64,000 nucleotides of DNA from Polaribacter sp. Z022 (GTDB lineage: Bacteria; Bacteroidota; Bacteroidia; Flavobacteriales; Flavobacteriaceae): NCBI RefSeq assembly GCF_023555495.1, contig NZ_JALCZO010000002.1:1-64000 (forward strand), given 5' to 3'. The notes beneath the pieces were generated by a model that made no database searches, had not been told where the DNA came from, and saw only the letters and a list, made by a program, of their open reading frames with translations. Positions 17,410-27,093 of this stretch are shown here, piece after piece. How positions within the stretch are numbered: the stretch's first letter is position 1; each line of letters starts with the position of its first letter. Made by a program: the position numbers and the translations under genes.

Positions 17410-18174
17410 TTACGAATTCTTTTTTAATAATTCTTGGGCCAAATTTAAGTAATTTATAGCACCTTTACTTGTTGCATCGTAAGCAATAATGCTTTCACCA
17501 TAACTTGGTGCTTCACCTAAACGTGTATTTCTTCTTATAATAGTATCAAAAACCATTGTAGAAAAGTGTTTTCTTACTTCATCAACTACTTGATTAGAAA
17601 GTCTTAACCTAGAATCGAACATAGTTAATAATAAACCTTCAATATCTAATTCTGAATTATGAATATTTTGAACACTTTTAATTGTGTTTAATAATTTTCC
17701 TAATCCTTCAAGAGCAAAATATTCACATTGAATTGGTATAATAACAGAATCTGCAGCAACTAAAGAGTTTAAAGTAATTAAACCCAAAGAAGGAGCACAG
17801 TCTATTAAAATATAATCATAATCGTTTTTTACATCTGCTAAAGATTTTTTTAGCATGTATTCTCTCTCTTGCTTATCTACTAATTCAATTTCAATTGCAA
17901 CTAAATCAATATGTGCAGGTATAATATCTACATTAGGAGATTCTGTTGTTACTATAGCTTCTTTAGTAGAAATAGTATGTTCTAAAACTTGATAAGTTCC
18001 ATAATCTACACTTTCTACATCTATACCTAAACCAGATGAAGCATTTGCTTGTGGGTCTGCATCAATTAACAGAACTTTTTTTTCTAAAACACCAAGAGAA
18101 GCTGCTAAATTAACACTAGTTGTTGTTTTACCAACACCACCTTTTTGATTTGCAATTGCTATGATTTTTCCCAT
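17410..18174 (-). CDS. parA: Chromosome partitioning ATPase ParA (Soj)
   Basis: A 254-residue P-loop ATPase with the deviant Walker A KGGVGKTTT (residues 11-19), DADPQAN (Walker A') and ILIDCAPSLG (Walker B). It has no N-terminal HTH and so belongs to the chromosomal Soj type. It partners ParB, encoded one base downstream, in chromosome segregation. It is the first gene of the run that continues to lepB. Confidence 0.96.
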   Translation of the reverse strand: MGKIIAIANQKGGVGKTTTSVNLAASLGVLEKKVLLIDADPQANASSGLGIDVESVDYGTYQVLEHTISTKEAIVTTESPNVDIIPAHIDLVAIEIELVDKQEREYMLKKSLADVKNDYDYILIDCAPSLGLITLNSLVAADSVIIPIQCEYFALEGLGKLLNTIKSVQNIHNSELDIEGLLLTMFDSRLRLSNQVVDEVRKHFSTMVFDTIIRRNTRLGEAPSYGESIIAYDATSKGAINYLNLAQELLKKNS

Positions 18175-18325
18175 TATAACTAGTTATCTTTCTAAAAAGT
18201 AAAATTACGTTTTTTTCTGTTTTTATAAAGTTAAAGATGTTAACAAAAAGGTAATTTTTTAAATTATTGATTTTTAGTGTTTTGTGTTTTGTTATTCTGT
18301 TTTTTTAAACAAAGTTAAGTGTAAA

Positions 18326-18352
18326 AAAACCGAAGTATAAACTTCGGTTTTA
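18326..18352 (-). terminator. Intrinsic terminator after pepD
   Basis: Stem AAAACCGAAGT paired with ACTTCGGTTTT, four-base loop, and eight T residues in the minus-strand direction, 17 bases past the pepD stop. The remaining bases up to parA (18175-18325) are AT-rich and hold only the parA promoter region. Confidence 0.85.
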
Positions 18353-18368
18353 AACATCTTTTTATATT

Positions 18369-19829
18369 TTATTTCTTTGGAATATTCTCTAAAATTTCTA
18401 TCAAAAATTTCCAAAATTTTTGAGTAGAAGAGATGCTTGCTCTTTCATCTGGAGAGTGAGCTCCTTTAATAGTTGGACCAAAAGAAACCATATCCATTTT
18501 TGGGTAATTCTGACCTAAAATACCACATTCTAAACCTGCATGACAAGCAGCAACATGTGCTTTTTCACCATGAAGTTTTTCATAAAGGTTTGCTACAGTT
18601 TCTAAAATTTCTGAATTTACATTAGGTTGCCAACCAGGATATTCTCCTGATAATTCTACTTCAAAACCAGATAATTCGAATGCAGATTTTAAAGAATTTG
18701 CTAAATCTAATTTGTTGCTTTCTGAAGAAGAACGTGTTAAACAACCAATTTTAATTTTACCTTCTTTTACAATAACTCTTGCAATATTGTTAGAAGTTTC
18801 TACTAAATCAGTAATATCTGGACTCATTCTATACACTCCATTATGAGCAGCGTATATAGATTTTAGCAAACCTTCTTGTACGCCTAAATCTATTACTTTG
18901 TTAACAGAATTAATTGCTTCAATTTCTATTGTTAAATTAGGTTCTAATGTTAAAAACTCTTGTTTTATATTGTTAATAAGTAGGTTGGTTTCTAATAAAA
19001 AAGCTTCTTTAGAAATAGTATCTACTGTTACAGTTGCAAAACTTTCACGAGGAATAGCATTTCGTAAACTACCTCCATTTATTTCAGAAATACGTAAACC
19101 AAAATTTGTGAAACCGTCAAACAATAAACGATTCATAATTTTATTTGCATTACCCAATCCTTTTATAATATCCATTCCAGAATGTCCTCCATTTAAACCT
19201 TTTACAGTAATAGAAAAAGCAGTAGATTTTTCTGGAGTTTCTTCTTCTGTATAAGATCTTGTAGCAGTAATATCTATTCCTCCTGCACACCCCATTCCAA
19301 TTTCATCATCTTCTTCAGTATCTAAGTTTAAAAGGATGTCACCTTTTAAAATACCACCTTCTAAACCCATTGCCCCAGTCATACCAGTTTCTTCATCAAT
19401 AGTAAAAAGTGCTTCAATGTTTGGGTGTTGAATATCTTTTGAAGATAAAATAGCCATAATTGCAGCAACACCAAGACCATTGTCTGCTCCTAAAGTTGTA
19501 CCATCTGCAGTAACCCAATCACCATCAATAATCATTTTAATACCTTCGGAATCAAAATCAAAAATTGTGTCATTATTTTTTTGATGAACCATATCTAAAT
19601 GACTCTGAAGAACAACAGTTTTTCTGTCTTCTAATCCTTTAGTGGCAGGTTTAGAAATGATTACATTACCAACTTTATCTACTAAAGTTTCTAAGTTTAA
19701 ACTTTTACCAAAATCTACCATAAATTGTATAACACGTTCTTCTTTTTTTGAAGGACGAGGAACTGCATTTAAATCTGCAAAATGATTCCAAACAATTTTT
19801 GGTTCTAAATTTCTTACAACTTCACTCAT
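18369..19829 (-). CDS. pepD: Aminoacyl-histidine dipeptidase (peptidase D, M20C)
   Basis: A 486-residue cytoplasmic metallopeptidase of the M20 family that cleaves Xaa-His and other dipeptides. The metal site is visible in LQSHLDMVHQ (about residues 70-79), DGTTLGADNGLGVA (about 111-124), and DEETGMTGAMGLE (about 143-155); a lid or dimerisation domain follows from about 205. Length equals that of the E. coli enzyme (485). It stands alone, with its own terminator downstream. Confidence 0.93.
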   Translation of the reverse strand: MSEVVRNLEPKIVWNHFADLNAVPRPSKKEERVIQFMVDFGKSLNLETLVDKVGNVIISKPATKGLEDRKTVVLQSHLDMVHQKNNDTIFDFDSEGIKMIIDGDWVTADGTTLGADNGLGVAAIMAILSSKDIQHPNIEALFTIDEETGMTGAMGLEGGILKGDILLNLDTEEDDEIGMGCAGGIDITATRSYTEEETPEKSTAFSITVKGLNGGHSGMDIIKGLGNANKIMNRLLFDGFTNFGLRISEINGGSLRNAIPRESFATVTVDTISKEAFLLETNLLINNIKQEFLTLEPNLTIEIEAINSVNKVIDLGVQEGLLKSIYAAHNGVYRMSPDITDLVETSNNIARVIVKEGKIKIGCLTRSSSESNKLDLANSLKSAFELSGFEVELSGEYPGWQPNVNSEILETVANLYEKLHGEKAHVAACHAGLECGILGQNYPKMDMVSFGPTIKGAHSPDERASISSTQKFWKFLIEILENIPKK

Positions 19830-19856
19830 TTTATTAAAAAATTTTATGGTATAAAT

Positions 19857-20489
19857 TTAGTTTATTTCTATCACAATATCTTGTGTTTCTTTTCTAACTT
19901 TTGCTAAATCTTTCATGTAACAATCTTCTGCTCTGTAACCAACAGGTAATACTAAAACTGACTTTAAGTTTTGAGTTTTTAAGTTCAAATGTTCATCATA
20001 TTTTTCAGGATTAAAACCTTCCATTGGACAAGCGTCTATTTTTTCTACAGCACAAACTGTCATTAGGTTTCCTAATGCTATATACGCTTGGTTTTTGTTC
20101 CAGATATGTAATTCTTCTTGAGTCTTTTTTTCTATTTCAGAAGTTAAAAATCCTTTAAATGGGTTGATGATTTCATCTGGTGTATTTCTAATTTTTTGAA
20201 TTAAATCGAAATATGTTTTTACTTCTTTAGAAGTGTAATTATTAGGAATACATATAACCAAAACATGAGAAGCTTGTTCTATTTGAGTTTGGTTCATGGA
20301 GTGCTCTACCAATTCTTTTTGAATTTCTTTATTGTTTATAACTACAAGTTTTAAAGGTTGTAAACCATAACAAGTTGCAGTTAAATTAAAAGCTTCTTTT
20401 AAAGTGTTTATTTGCGACTCAGAAAGCGTTTTGTTTGAATCGAATTTTTTAACAGCATATCGCCATTTAAGACTTTCTATAATATTCAT
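19857..20489 (-). CDS. NAD(P)H-dependent nitroreductase family oxidoreductase
   Basis: A 210-residue FMN-dependent oxidoreductase similar to NfsB/NfnB and dihydropteridine reductase. The FMN-phosphate contact RYAVKKFD is at residues 10-17, and the conserved LTATCYGLQPLKLVVI and DACPMEGFNPEKYD motifs are present. It likely reduces quinones or nitro compounds with NAD(P)H; the physiological substrate is unknown. An exact -7 box lies 18 bases upstream. It is divergent from the DUF2851 gene. Confidence 0.87.
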   Translation of the reverse strand: MNIIESLKWRYAVKKFDSNKTLSESQINTLKEAFNLTATCYGLQPLKLVVINNKEIQKELVEHSMNQTQIEQASHVLVICIPNNYTSKEVKTYFDLIQKIRNTPDEIINPFKGFLTSEIEKKTQEELHIWNKNQAYIALGNLMTVCAVEKIDACPMEGFNPEKYDEHLNLKTQNLKSVLVLPVGYRAEDCYMKDLAKVRKETQDIVIEIN

Positions 20490-20506
20490 TTTTCTAAATT
20501 ATAATG

Positions 20507-20514
20507 CAAAAATA
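20507..20514 (-). promoter_or_regulatory. Putative -7 box of the nitroreductase gene
   Basis: Minus-strand TATTTTTG, an exact TAnnTTTG match, about 18 bases before the nitroreductase start codon. No TTG was seen at the -33 position. Confidence 0.4.
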
Positions 20515-20602
20515 ACTTTTTATGATAGAGGTTTTCTGTTAACATGATTATAAAAATTGATATCGTTATAAATGAATTTTTGTATCTTGAAAACAAAAAA
20601 CT

Positions 20603-21874
20603 ATGAATGAGGATTTTCTTCATTATGTGTGGCAATACCAGTTATTTTCTTTTCAAGATTTAAAAACTACACAGAATGATGATTTACTGGTTGTTAAAAC
20701 GGGTATGCATAATTTTAATTCTGGTCCCGACTTTTTAAATGCTCAAATTAAAATAAATCATCAACTTTGGGTTGGAAATGTAGAAATTCACTTAAAATCT
20801 TCAGATTGGTACATGCATCATCATGAAATAGATAAAAATTATGATGCTGTTATTTTACATGTTGTTTGGGAAGATGATGCAGAAGTTTATATGAAAAACA
20901 ACAAACCTTTACCTGTATTGGTTTTAAAAGATTTTGTTTTAAAAACGGCATTGCAAAATTATAGAAATTTATTTGCTGTAAAACAAAGTTGGATTCCTTG
21001 TGAAAATGAAATTGCAACAATAGATAGTTTTACTTTAAATAACTGGAAAGAACGTTTGTTTTTTGAAAGATTAGAAAGAAAATCTACTGAAATGAATGCT
21101 GTTTTAGAAATAAATAAAAATGATTTTGAAGCTACTTTGTTTCAATTACTTGCTAAAAATTTTGGATTAAAAGTTAATGGAGACGCTTTTTTTAGATTGG
21201 CAACATCATTTGATTTCTCTGTTTTAAGAAAAGTACGTTTTAATGAAAGTGTAATAACGGCTTTATTATTTGGTCAAGGAGGTTTTTTAGAAGAAGAAGT
21301 TGAAAATGTATATTATCAGCAATTAAAAAAGGACTATAAATACCTTCAACATAAGTTTCAGCTAGAATCAAAAACTAAAAATATGTTTTCTTTTTTTAGG
21401 ATGAGACCTTCTAATTTTCCAACAATTAGAATTGCACAATTGGCTTCATTATATCATATACATCAAAATTTATTTTCAAAAATGTTAGAAAGTAAAAAAT
21501 TGAATGAGTTTTATAAATTATTTGATGTTACTGTAAATCTATTTTGGAAAACGCATTACACTTTTGAAAAAGAATCTAAATCTTCACCAAAAAAAATAAC
21601 CAAACCATTTATTGATTTGTTGTTGATAAATACCATAATTCCATTAAAATTTTTATATCAAAAACGTAGTGGAACTGTTAATGAAAGTGAGTTTTTAGAA
21701 TTACTGCAAAAAATTAAACCTGAAAAAAATAGTATAATATCTAAATTTAAAGAATTAAAAATAGATTCTAATAATGCTTATGAAACCCAATCATTATTAG
21801 AGCTTAAAAATAATTATTGCGCAAAGAAACTGTGTTTACAATGCGCAATAGGTAAGAGTATATTAAGTAGGTAA
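20603..21874 (+). CDS. DUF2851 family protein
   Basis: A 423-residue soluble protein. The N-terminal region has the conserved pattern GPDFLNAQIKI...GNVEIHLKSSDWYMHHHEID...ILHVVWEDD (residues about 39-90), which defines DUF2851, found mainly in Bacteroidota; the acidic and His residues suggest a nuclease-like fold, but this is inference. The C-terminus ends in a small Cys cluster (YCAKKLCLQCAIG) that could bind metal. The gene is monocistronic and converges on the metalloprotease gene with seven bases between stops. Confidence 0.82.
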   Translation: MNEDFLHYVWQYQLFSFQDLKTTQNDDLLVVKTGMHNFNSGPDFLNAQIKINHQLWVGNVEIHLKSSDWYMHHHEIDKNYDAVILHVVWEDDAEVYMKNNKPLPVLVLKDFVLKTALQNYRNLFAVKQSWIPCENEIATIDSFTLNNWKERLFFERLERKSTEMNAVLEINKNDFEATLFQLLAKNFGLKVNGDAFFRLATSFDFSVLRKVRFNESVITALLFGQGGFLEEEVENVYYQQLKKDYKYLQHKFQLESKTKNMFSFFRMRPSNFPTIRIAQLASLYHIHQNLFSKMLESKKLNEFYKLFDVTVNLFWKTHYTFEKESKSSPKKITKPFIDLLLINTIIPLKFLYQKRSGTVNESEFLELLQKIKPEKNSIISKFKELKIDSNNAYETQSLLELKNNYCAKKLCLQCAIGKSILSR

Positions 21875-21881
21875 TAAACTA

Positions 21882-24335
21882 CTATTTTGGATTCAAAATG
21901 TTGTTAATTTTAGCATAACAATCTTTGTAATGGTATTTAGAAATTGTATTTATTGCTCTTTTACTTGCAATATTAACTTGGTATTTTAAAGTTTCTAATT
22001 CGCCTCTAACAATTGAATGAACATCAGAATATTTAGTTTTATCATCTTTTAATAACAAGCTCATTTGTTCAATATAAGACTTTTGTAAATTTCTTCTGTT
22101 TACATCAACATTTCTGGTTGCAGTAGTTTCAGAAAAAATTCCTCTTCTTAAATCTTTCATCATTTCTGTTGCAGTATATGTTTTAGAATCTAAGATTTCA
22201 GAATCTATCATTCTTTTAATTTTAGATGAATTGATGATTCCGTTTAAAAATATGTTTTGATAACGCAACATAAAATCTGCATAACCTGCTTCGTCTATTT
22301 TATTTAAAATATTTTTATCTAACAACCATTTTTGAGTTTGAAAAGCATTTTTATGTAACCAACTCATCGATTCTTTTTGTTTCAATTTACTCATTGGTGT
22401 GTATATATTTCCTGTTTCAATTGGTTTTTTATTATTTTCATAAATACCACCAATATTACCAACAACATGTCCTACATATCTAGCCCAAACACTCATTAGT
22501 TCTCCATATAATTCAGATAAATCATCGTAATTGTTAGTTTGGTTAGAAGTCCAATTTGGTAAGTTTTTAGCAACAATTTTAAGGTTTTTTACACCATAAG
22601 TACTTGCTTTTACGTGGTCATTACCAATATCTTCAGTTAATGATTCAGGGTCAAAACTATTTCTTCTTTGAAAACCAAACTTGTAAATAGGATTTCCAGA
22701 CTTTTCTTCAATCCATTTGTCTAAAGTTTTAACTTCATCTTTTGGGTTTTTTGCATTGGGTATTACTCTATAACCCCAATTAATAGAGTAGTGGTCATAT
22801 GGTCCTAATTGTCTTATAAACCTTATATTTTTATCTCCTGGTTGAGCAACATAATTATATCTAGCATAATCCATAATAGTTGCAGCAATTCCGTTTTTTT
22901 GAGTAAAGTTTCCAGAACGTAAAGAATCTACAGGATATGCATAACTTGCAGCCATATTGTGTGGTAAACCTAAAGCATGACCAATTTCATGTGAAATTAC
23001 CATTCGCATCATTTCTCCAATTTCTTCTGCAGGAGTATTTAAAGTTCTAGCAGAAGGATTAGCAGCGCCAGTTTCTAATAAATATCTATTTCTGTATGAA
23101 CGTAAGTGGTTATGATACCAAATAATATCACTTTCTATAATTTCTCCAGAACGTGGATCTGAAACACTTGGTCCCATTGCATTTCTTGTTGTGCTAGCTA
23201 CATATCTAATAGAAGAATAACGAATGTCTTCCATACTAAAATCTGGATCTTCATCTTTACTTGGAGGCAATTTTGCCATAATAGCATTTTTAAAACCTGC
23301 AGTTTCAAAAACTTTTTGCCAATCATCTACACCTTGTTTTATGAATTTTCTTAATTTTTTTGGAGTTGCAGGATCTAAATAATAAACTATTGGTTTTATT
23401 GGTTCTACTAATTCTCCTCGGTTGTATGCTTCAATGTCTTTTGGTTCAAGTCTCCAACGTGTTATATACCTTTTGTCATCTGCTTTTAAAGCTTCAGAAC
23501 TGTAATCTATATTTCCTACAGAAAAATAACCTACTCTTTTATCATAGATTCTAGGTATCATTGGTTTTTCTGGTAATAAAATCATAGATTGATTAATACG
23601 TAATGTTATAGTGTTAGTTCTTCTGTTGCTTGGAGGAGCATCAGCATCAAAAGTAAAATCTTGAACAACTTCTATGTTTTTAGGAAAACTTTTTATAGAA
23701 TTAATAAAGCTTCTTGATGCATCTAGTCTTCTAACTTTGTAGTTTTTTCTAAAGTATGATGGTAAACCAGAAATTGCTTTAATATCTGATGAAAAGAATT
23801 TTGTAACATCAACTAAGACTGCTGTAGAATCTATGTTTTCAGTTTTAATATCAAAAGAATAAATAATTGGTTCTAAATTATTAGCTTTTACCGATTTAAA
23901 AATTGGTAAAGAATCATTAGCAATTGCATTGTATGATTTTACTTTTAATAAAATTTTATTTTTAAAATGTTCCCAAACTACAACTTGGGTATTTATTTTA
24001 GAACCTGCATTTACATAACCTCCTCCTAAGCCAGCAGGAATATCTTTTAATCTTGTAACTAATAACATTTCTTTTCCTAAATACGATTTAGGGATTTCAT
24101 AAATAAATTTATTTTTATTGCTATGAATTTTAAATAAGCCTTCATCAGTTTTTGTGTCTTTATTTACAAAATCTGTATATTTTGAAGTTTTACTTTTCTT
24201 TTTTTTAGTTACAGGTATTATTTTTTCTACTTTCTTGTTTTTCTTTCTTTTTTTTAGGATTTTGCCACTTTGAGAGTAAGCATTTGATGATAGAAAAAAT
24301 GTAAGTAGTAGTGAGGGTAAAAATAATTTTTTCAT
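21882..24335 (-). CDS. Secreted zinc-dependent metalloprotease (DUF5117/DUF5118 type)
   Basis: An 817-residue protein with a signal peptide (residues 1-21, ending NAYSQ) and a Lys-rich linker (about 24-50). The zinc site HEIGHALGLPHN begins at His449, with Glu450, His453 and His459 of a metzincin-like extended motif. The regions before and after match DUF5118 and DUF5117, with DUF4953-like sequence around the active site; this is a large, mostly uncharacterised periplasmic or surface peptidase family of Bacteroidota. No type IX sorting domain is seen at the C-terminus. It is followed by no partner gene on the same strand. Confidence 0.88.
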   Translation of the reverse strand: MKKLFLPSLLLTFFLSSNAYSQSGKILKKRKKNKKVEKIIPVTKKKKSKTSKYTDFVNKDTKTDEGLFKIHSNKNKFIYEIPKSYLGKEMLLVTRLKDIPAGLGGGYVNAGSKINTQVVVWEHFKNKILLKVKSYNAIANDSLPIFKSVKANNLEPIIYSFDIKTENIDSTAVLVDVTKFFSSDIKAISGLPSYFRKNYKVRRLDASRSFINSIKSFPKNIEVVQDFTFDADAPPSNRRTNTITLRINQSMILLPEKPMIPRIYDKRVGYFSVGNIDYSSEALKADDKRYITRWRLEPKDIEAYNRGELVEPIKPIVYYLDPATPKKLRKFIKQGVDDWQKVFETAGFKNAIMAKLPPSKDEDPDFSMEDIRYSSIRYVASTTRNAMGPSVSDPRSGEIIESDIIWYHNHLRSYRNRYLLETGAANPSARTLNTPAEEIGEMMRMVISHEIGHALGLPHNMAASYAYPVDSLRSGNFTQKNGIAATIMDYARYNYVAQPGDKNIRFIRQLGPYDHYSINWGYRVIPNAKNPKDEVKTLDKWIEEKSGNPIYKFGFQRRNSFDPESLTEDIGNDHVKASTYGVKNLKIVAKNLPNWTSNQTNNYDDLSELYGELMSVWARYVGHVVGNIGGIYENNKKPIETGNIYTPMSKLKQKESMSWLHKNAFQTQKWLLDKNILNKIDEAGYADFMLRYQNIFLNGIINSSKIKRMIDSEILDSKTYTATEMMKDLRRGIFSETTATRNVDVNRRNLQKSYIEQMSLLLKDDKTKYSDVHSIVRGELETLKYQVNIASKRAINTISKYHYKDCYAKINNILNPK

Positions 24336-24403
24336 GGTTGTTTGTTGTTAATTAATCTACTAATTTACCAAAATATGAACTTATCAGTTCTTATTATAAT
24401 GTT

Positions 24404-24441
24404 AAAAAAAAATGCTCAAAACTTAATAGTTTTGAGCATTT
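24404..24441 (-). terminator. Intrinsic terminator after the E1 fusion gene
   Basis: Perfect 14-base stem (24410-24423 with 24428-24441), TAAT-type loop, and seven T residues on the minus strand, beginning 20 bases past the stop codon. Confidence 0.88.
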
Positions 24442-24460
24442 AAATATTTTTACAAAAGTG

Positions 24461-26914
24461 TTAGTATAGGCTTTTGTATTTGTTTGGATTAGCTTCGTGC
24501 ATAATTTCATAAATTTTCTCAAAAATATCTTCGGCAGAAGGTTTAGAGAAATAATCTCCATCTGTACCATATGCAGTTCTATGAGCTTTAGCAGTTAGAG
24601 TAGCAGGTTTGCTATCTAAGTGCATATATCCGTTTTGATTTTCTAAAATTTCTTGTAAAATATAAGCTGTGGCTCCACCAGGTAAGTCTTCATCAATTAC
24701 TAATAATTTATTAGTTTTTTCTAAACTTTTAACACAGTCATGGTTTATGTCAAAAGGTAATAAGCTTTGAGCATCAATAATTTCAATATTAATGCTAACT
24801 TGTTGTAATTCTATAGCTACTTCTTCTACAATTCTTAATGTAGATCCATAAGAAACTACAGTTAAATCTGTTCCTTCTTTTACAGTTTCTACAACTCCAA
24901 TTTGAGTTTTGTATTCTCCTAGATTAATTGGTAATTCTTCTTTTAATCTATAACCGTTTAAACACTCAATTACTAAAGCAGGATCATCACCTTCTAAAAG
25001 AGTGTTGTAAAAACCTGCAGCTTTTGTCATGTTTCTAGGAACCAATACATGAATACCTCTTACGTGGTTAATAATTCCAGCCATCGGAGAACCTGCGTGC
25101 CAAATTCCTTCTAATCTATGTCCTCTAGTTCTAATAATTAAAGGTGCTTTTTGCTTACCAAAAGTTCTGTAATGAAGAGTTGCTAAGTCATCACTCATAA
25201 TTTGTAATGCATAAAGCAGATAATCTAAATATTGTATTTCTGCAATTGGTCTTAGACCTCTCATAGCTAAACCTATTCCTTGGCCAATAATAGTTGCTTC
25301 TCTAATACCTGTGTCTGATATTCTTATATCTCCGTATTTTTCTTGCAGCCCTTCTAAACCTTGATTAACATCACCAATAAAACCAGCATCTTCCCCAAAA
25401 ATAACAACTTCAGGATATTTTTTTAAGATAGCATCAAAATTATCTCTCATGATAATTCTAGCATCTACTAAGGTTTTGTTTTTAGAATAAGTAGGCTTTT
25501 TTTCTACAATATTTAATGCGCTTAAATCTGATTCGCTATATAGAAAAGTTGAATATTTTTCATTTGCATCTTTAAGGCAATCTTTAATAAAATTTTGAAG
25601 TAATATTTTTTCTGCAAACTTTTCATCTTTTAAAAACCTTAAAGATTTTCTTGCAGTAGATAACACATCTTTTTTGCTAGGTTCTATAATTGCAACTAAG
25701 TCTTTTTTGTTTTTTAAAATAAAATTACTGTTTTTACTTTTTGTTGCTATTTTATCTAAAATATCAGCTACAACTGTAACTTGATATTTTATTTCATTTA
25801 TATAGGAATTCCAAGCATTTCTTTTTGCGTTAACTACTTCTTTTTTTGCGCTTTTTTCTAAAATAATTAAGTCTTCTTCACCATCAACAAAACGTAAGAT
25901 TTCACCATTTTCAGTTTCTAATTCAAAATCTAAAATCCATTTTCGCATTTTAGAAATACAATCATGATCTTTCTCCCAGTTTAATCTTTCTTTACCTTTG
26001 TATCTTTCATGTGAGCCAGAAGTAGAGTGTCCTTGAGGTTGTGTAAGTTCTTTAACATGTATTAAAATTGGTACATGTTCTTCACGAGCAATTTTTGCAG
26101 CTTTATTATAAGTGTCTATAAGTTGTACATAATCCCAACCATTTACAACAAATATTTCGTAACCTTCATTTTCATTGTCTCTTTGAAAACCTTTTAAAAT
26201 TTCTGAGATACTTTCTTTTGTTGTTTGATGTTTTGCGTGTACAGAAATTCCATATTCATCATCCCAAACACTCATTAGCATAGGAACTTGTAGAACTCCT
26301 GCTGCATTTATAGTTTCAAAAAACAGGCCTTCACTTGTACTTGCGTTTCCAATTGTACCCCAAGCTACTTCATCTCCTTTATTTGAGAATTTTGATTTAT
26401 GTTGAACACTTTTTTCGTTTCTATAAATTTTAGAAGCTTGTGCTAAACCCAATAAACGAGGCATTTGACCTGCAGTTGGTGATATATCTGAACTAGAATT
26501 ATATTGTTTTGTTAAGTCTTTCCAAGTTCCATCATTGTTTAAACTATGAGTAGAAAAATGACCCCCCATTTGTCTTCCTGCTGACATTGGATCTGCTTCT
26601 ATGCTTGTATGAGCGTATAAACCTGCAAAAAATTGTTGAGCAGTTAACTCTCCTAAAGCCATCATAAAGGTTTGATCTCTGTAGTATCCAGATCTAAAGT
26701 CTCCGTGCTTAAAAGCTTTTGCCATTGCTAATTGAGGAACTTCTTTACCATCACCAAAGATTCCAAATTTAGCTTTACCAGTTAAAACTTCTCTACGTCC
26801 TAATAAACTACATTCTCTACTTACTTTAGCAATTCTGTAATCGTTTAAAACTTCAGTTTTAAAATCCTCAAAAGAAAGTTTTTGATTATTCTTTGTTTGT
26901 GTTTCTTGCAACAT
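24461..26914 (-). CDS. 2-oxoacid dehydrogenase E1 component, fused alpha and beta subunits
   Basis: An 817-residue thiamine-diphosphate enzyme. Residues about 30-340 form the E1 alpha part (TIGNASTSEGLFFETINAAG, then VWDDEYGIS where most homologues have NN) and about 480-817 the E1 beta part (VIFGEDAGFIGDVNQG; GLAMRGLRPIAEIQ; AHRTAYGTDGDYFSKP). It decarboxylates a 2-oxoacid, most likely branched-chain 2-oxoacids or pyruvate, feeding an E2 lipoyl protein encoded elsewhere. The fusion is usual in Bacteroidota. An exact TATCTTTG -7 box precedes it and a strong terminator follows, so it is monocistronic. Confidence 0.9.
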   Translation of the reverse strand: MLQETQTKNNQKLSFEDFKTEVLNDYRIAKVSRECSLLGRREVLTGKAKFGIFGDGKEVPQLAMAKAFKHGDFRSGYYRDQTFMMALGELTAQQFFAGLYAHTSIEADPMSAGRQMGGHFSTHSLNNDGTWKDLTKQYNSSSDISPTAGQMPRLLGLAQASKIYRNEKSVQHKSKFSNKGDEVAWGTIGNASTSEGLFFETINAAGVLQVPMLMSVWDDEYGISVHAKHQTTKESISEILKGFQRDNENEGYEIFVVNGWDYVQLIDTYNKAAKIAREEHVPILIHVKELTQPQGHSTSGSHERYKGKERLNWEKDHDCISKMRKWILDFELETENGEILRFVDGEEDLIILEKSAKKEVVNAKRNAWNSYINEIKYQVTVVADILDKIATKSKNSNFILKNKKDLVAIIEPSKKDVLSTARKSLRFLKDEKFAEKILLQNFIKDCLKDANEKYSTFLYSESDLSALNIVEKKPTYSKNKTLVDARIIMRDNFDAILKKYPEVVIFGEDAGFIGDVNQGLEGLQEKYGDIRISDTGIREATIIGQGIGLAMRGLRPIAEIQYLDYLLYALQIMSDDLATLHYRTFGKQKAPLIIRTRGHRLEGIWHAGSPMAGIINHVRGIHVLVPRNMTKAAGFYNTLLEGDDPALVIECLNGYRLKEELPINLGEYKTQIGVVETVKEGTDLTVVSYGSTLRIVEEVAIELQQVSINIEIIDAQSLLPFDINHDCVKSLEKTNKLLVIDEDLPGGATAYILQEILENQNGYMHLDSKPATLTAKAHRTAYGTDGDYFSKPSAEDIFEKIYEIMHEANPNKYKSLY

Positions 26915-26937
26915 TTTATAGGATTTTTTAAGTGATG

Positions 26938-26945
26938 CAAAGATA
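26938..26945 (-). promoter_or_regulatory. Putative -7 box of the E1 gene
   Basis: Minus-strand TATCTTTG followed by CA, an exact TAnnTTTG match 24 bases before the start codon. The -33 TTG is not obvious. The rest of the gap up to 27037 is AT-rich with a short direct repeat of TTTTATGAATAT at 26981 and 26998. Confidence 0.55.
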
Positions 26946-27036
26946 GTTTTTTTAGTTGATATTTAAAAATGTAATTGTTATTTTATGAATATGTTAATTT
27001 TATGAATATAATTATTATTTATTTTAAATATAATAT

Positions 27037-27071
27037 AAAAAAAAGAGATATTGTTTTCACAATATCTCTTT
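27037..27071 (-). terminator. Intrinsic terminator after the lipoprotein gene
   Basis: Stem AAAGAGATATTG paired with CAATATCTCTTT (27042-27053 and 27060-27071), six-base loop, eight T residues on the minus strand, 22 bases past the stop. Confidence 0.88.
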
Positions 27072-27093
27072 TTAAGATTTATATTACGTTTTT

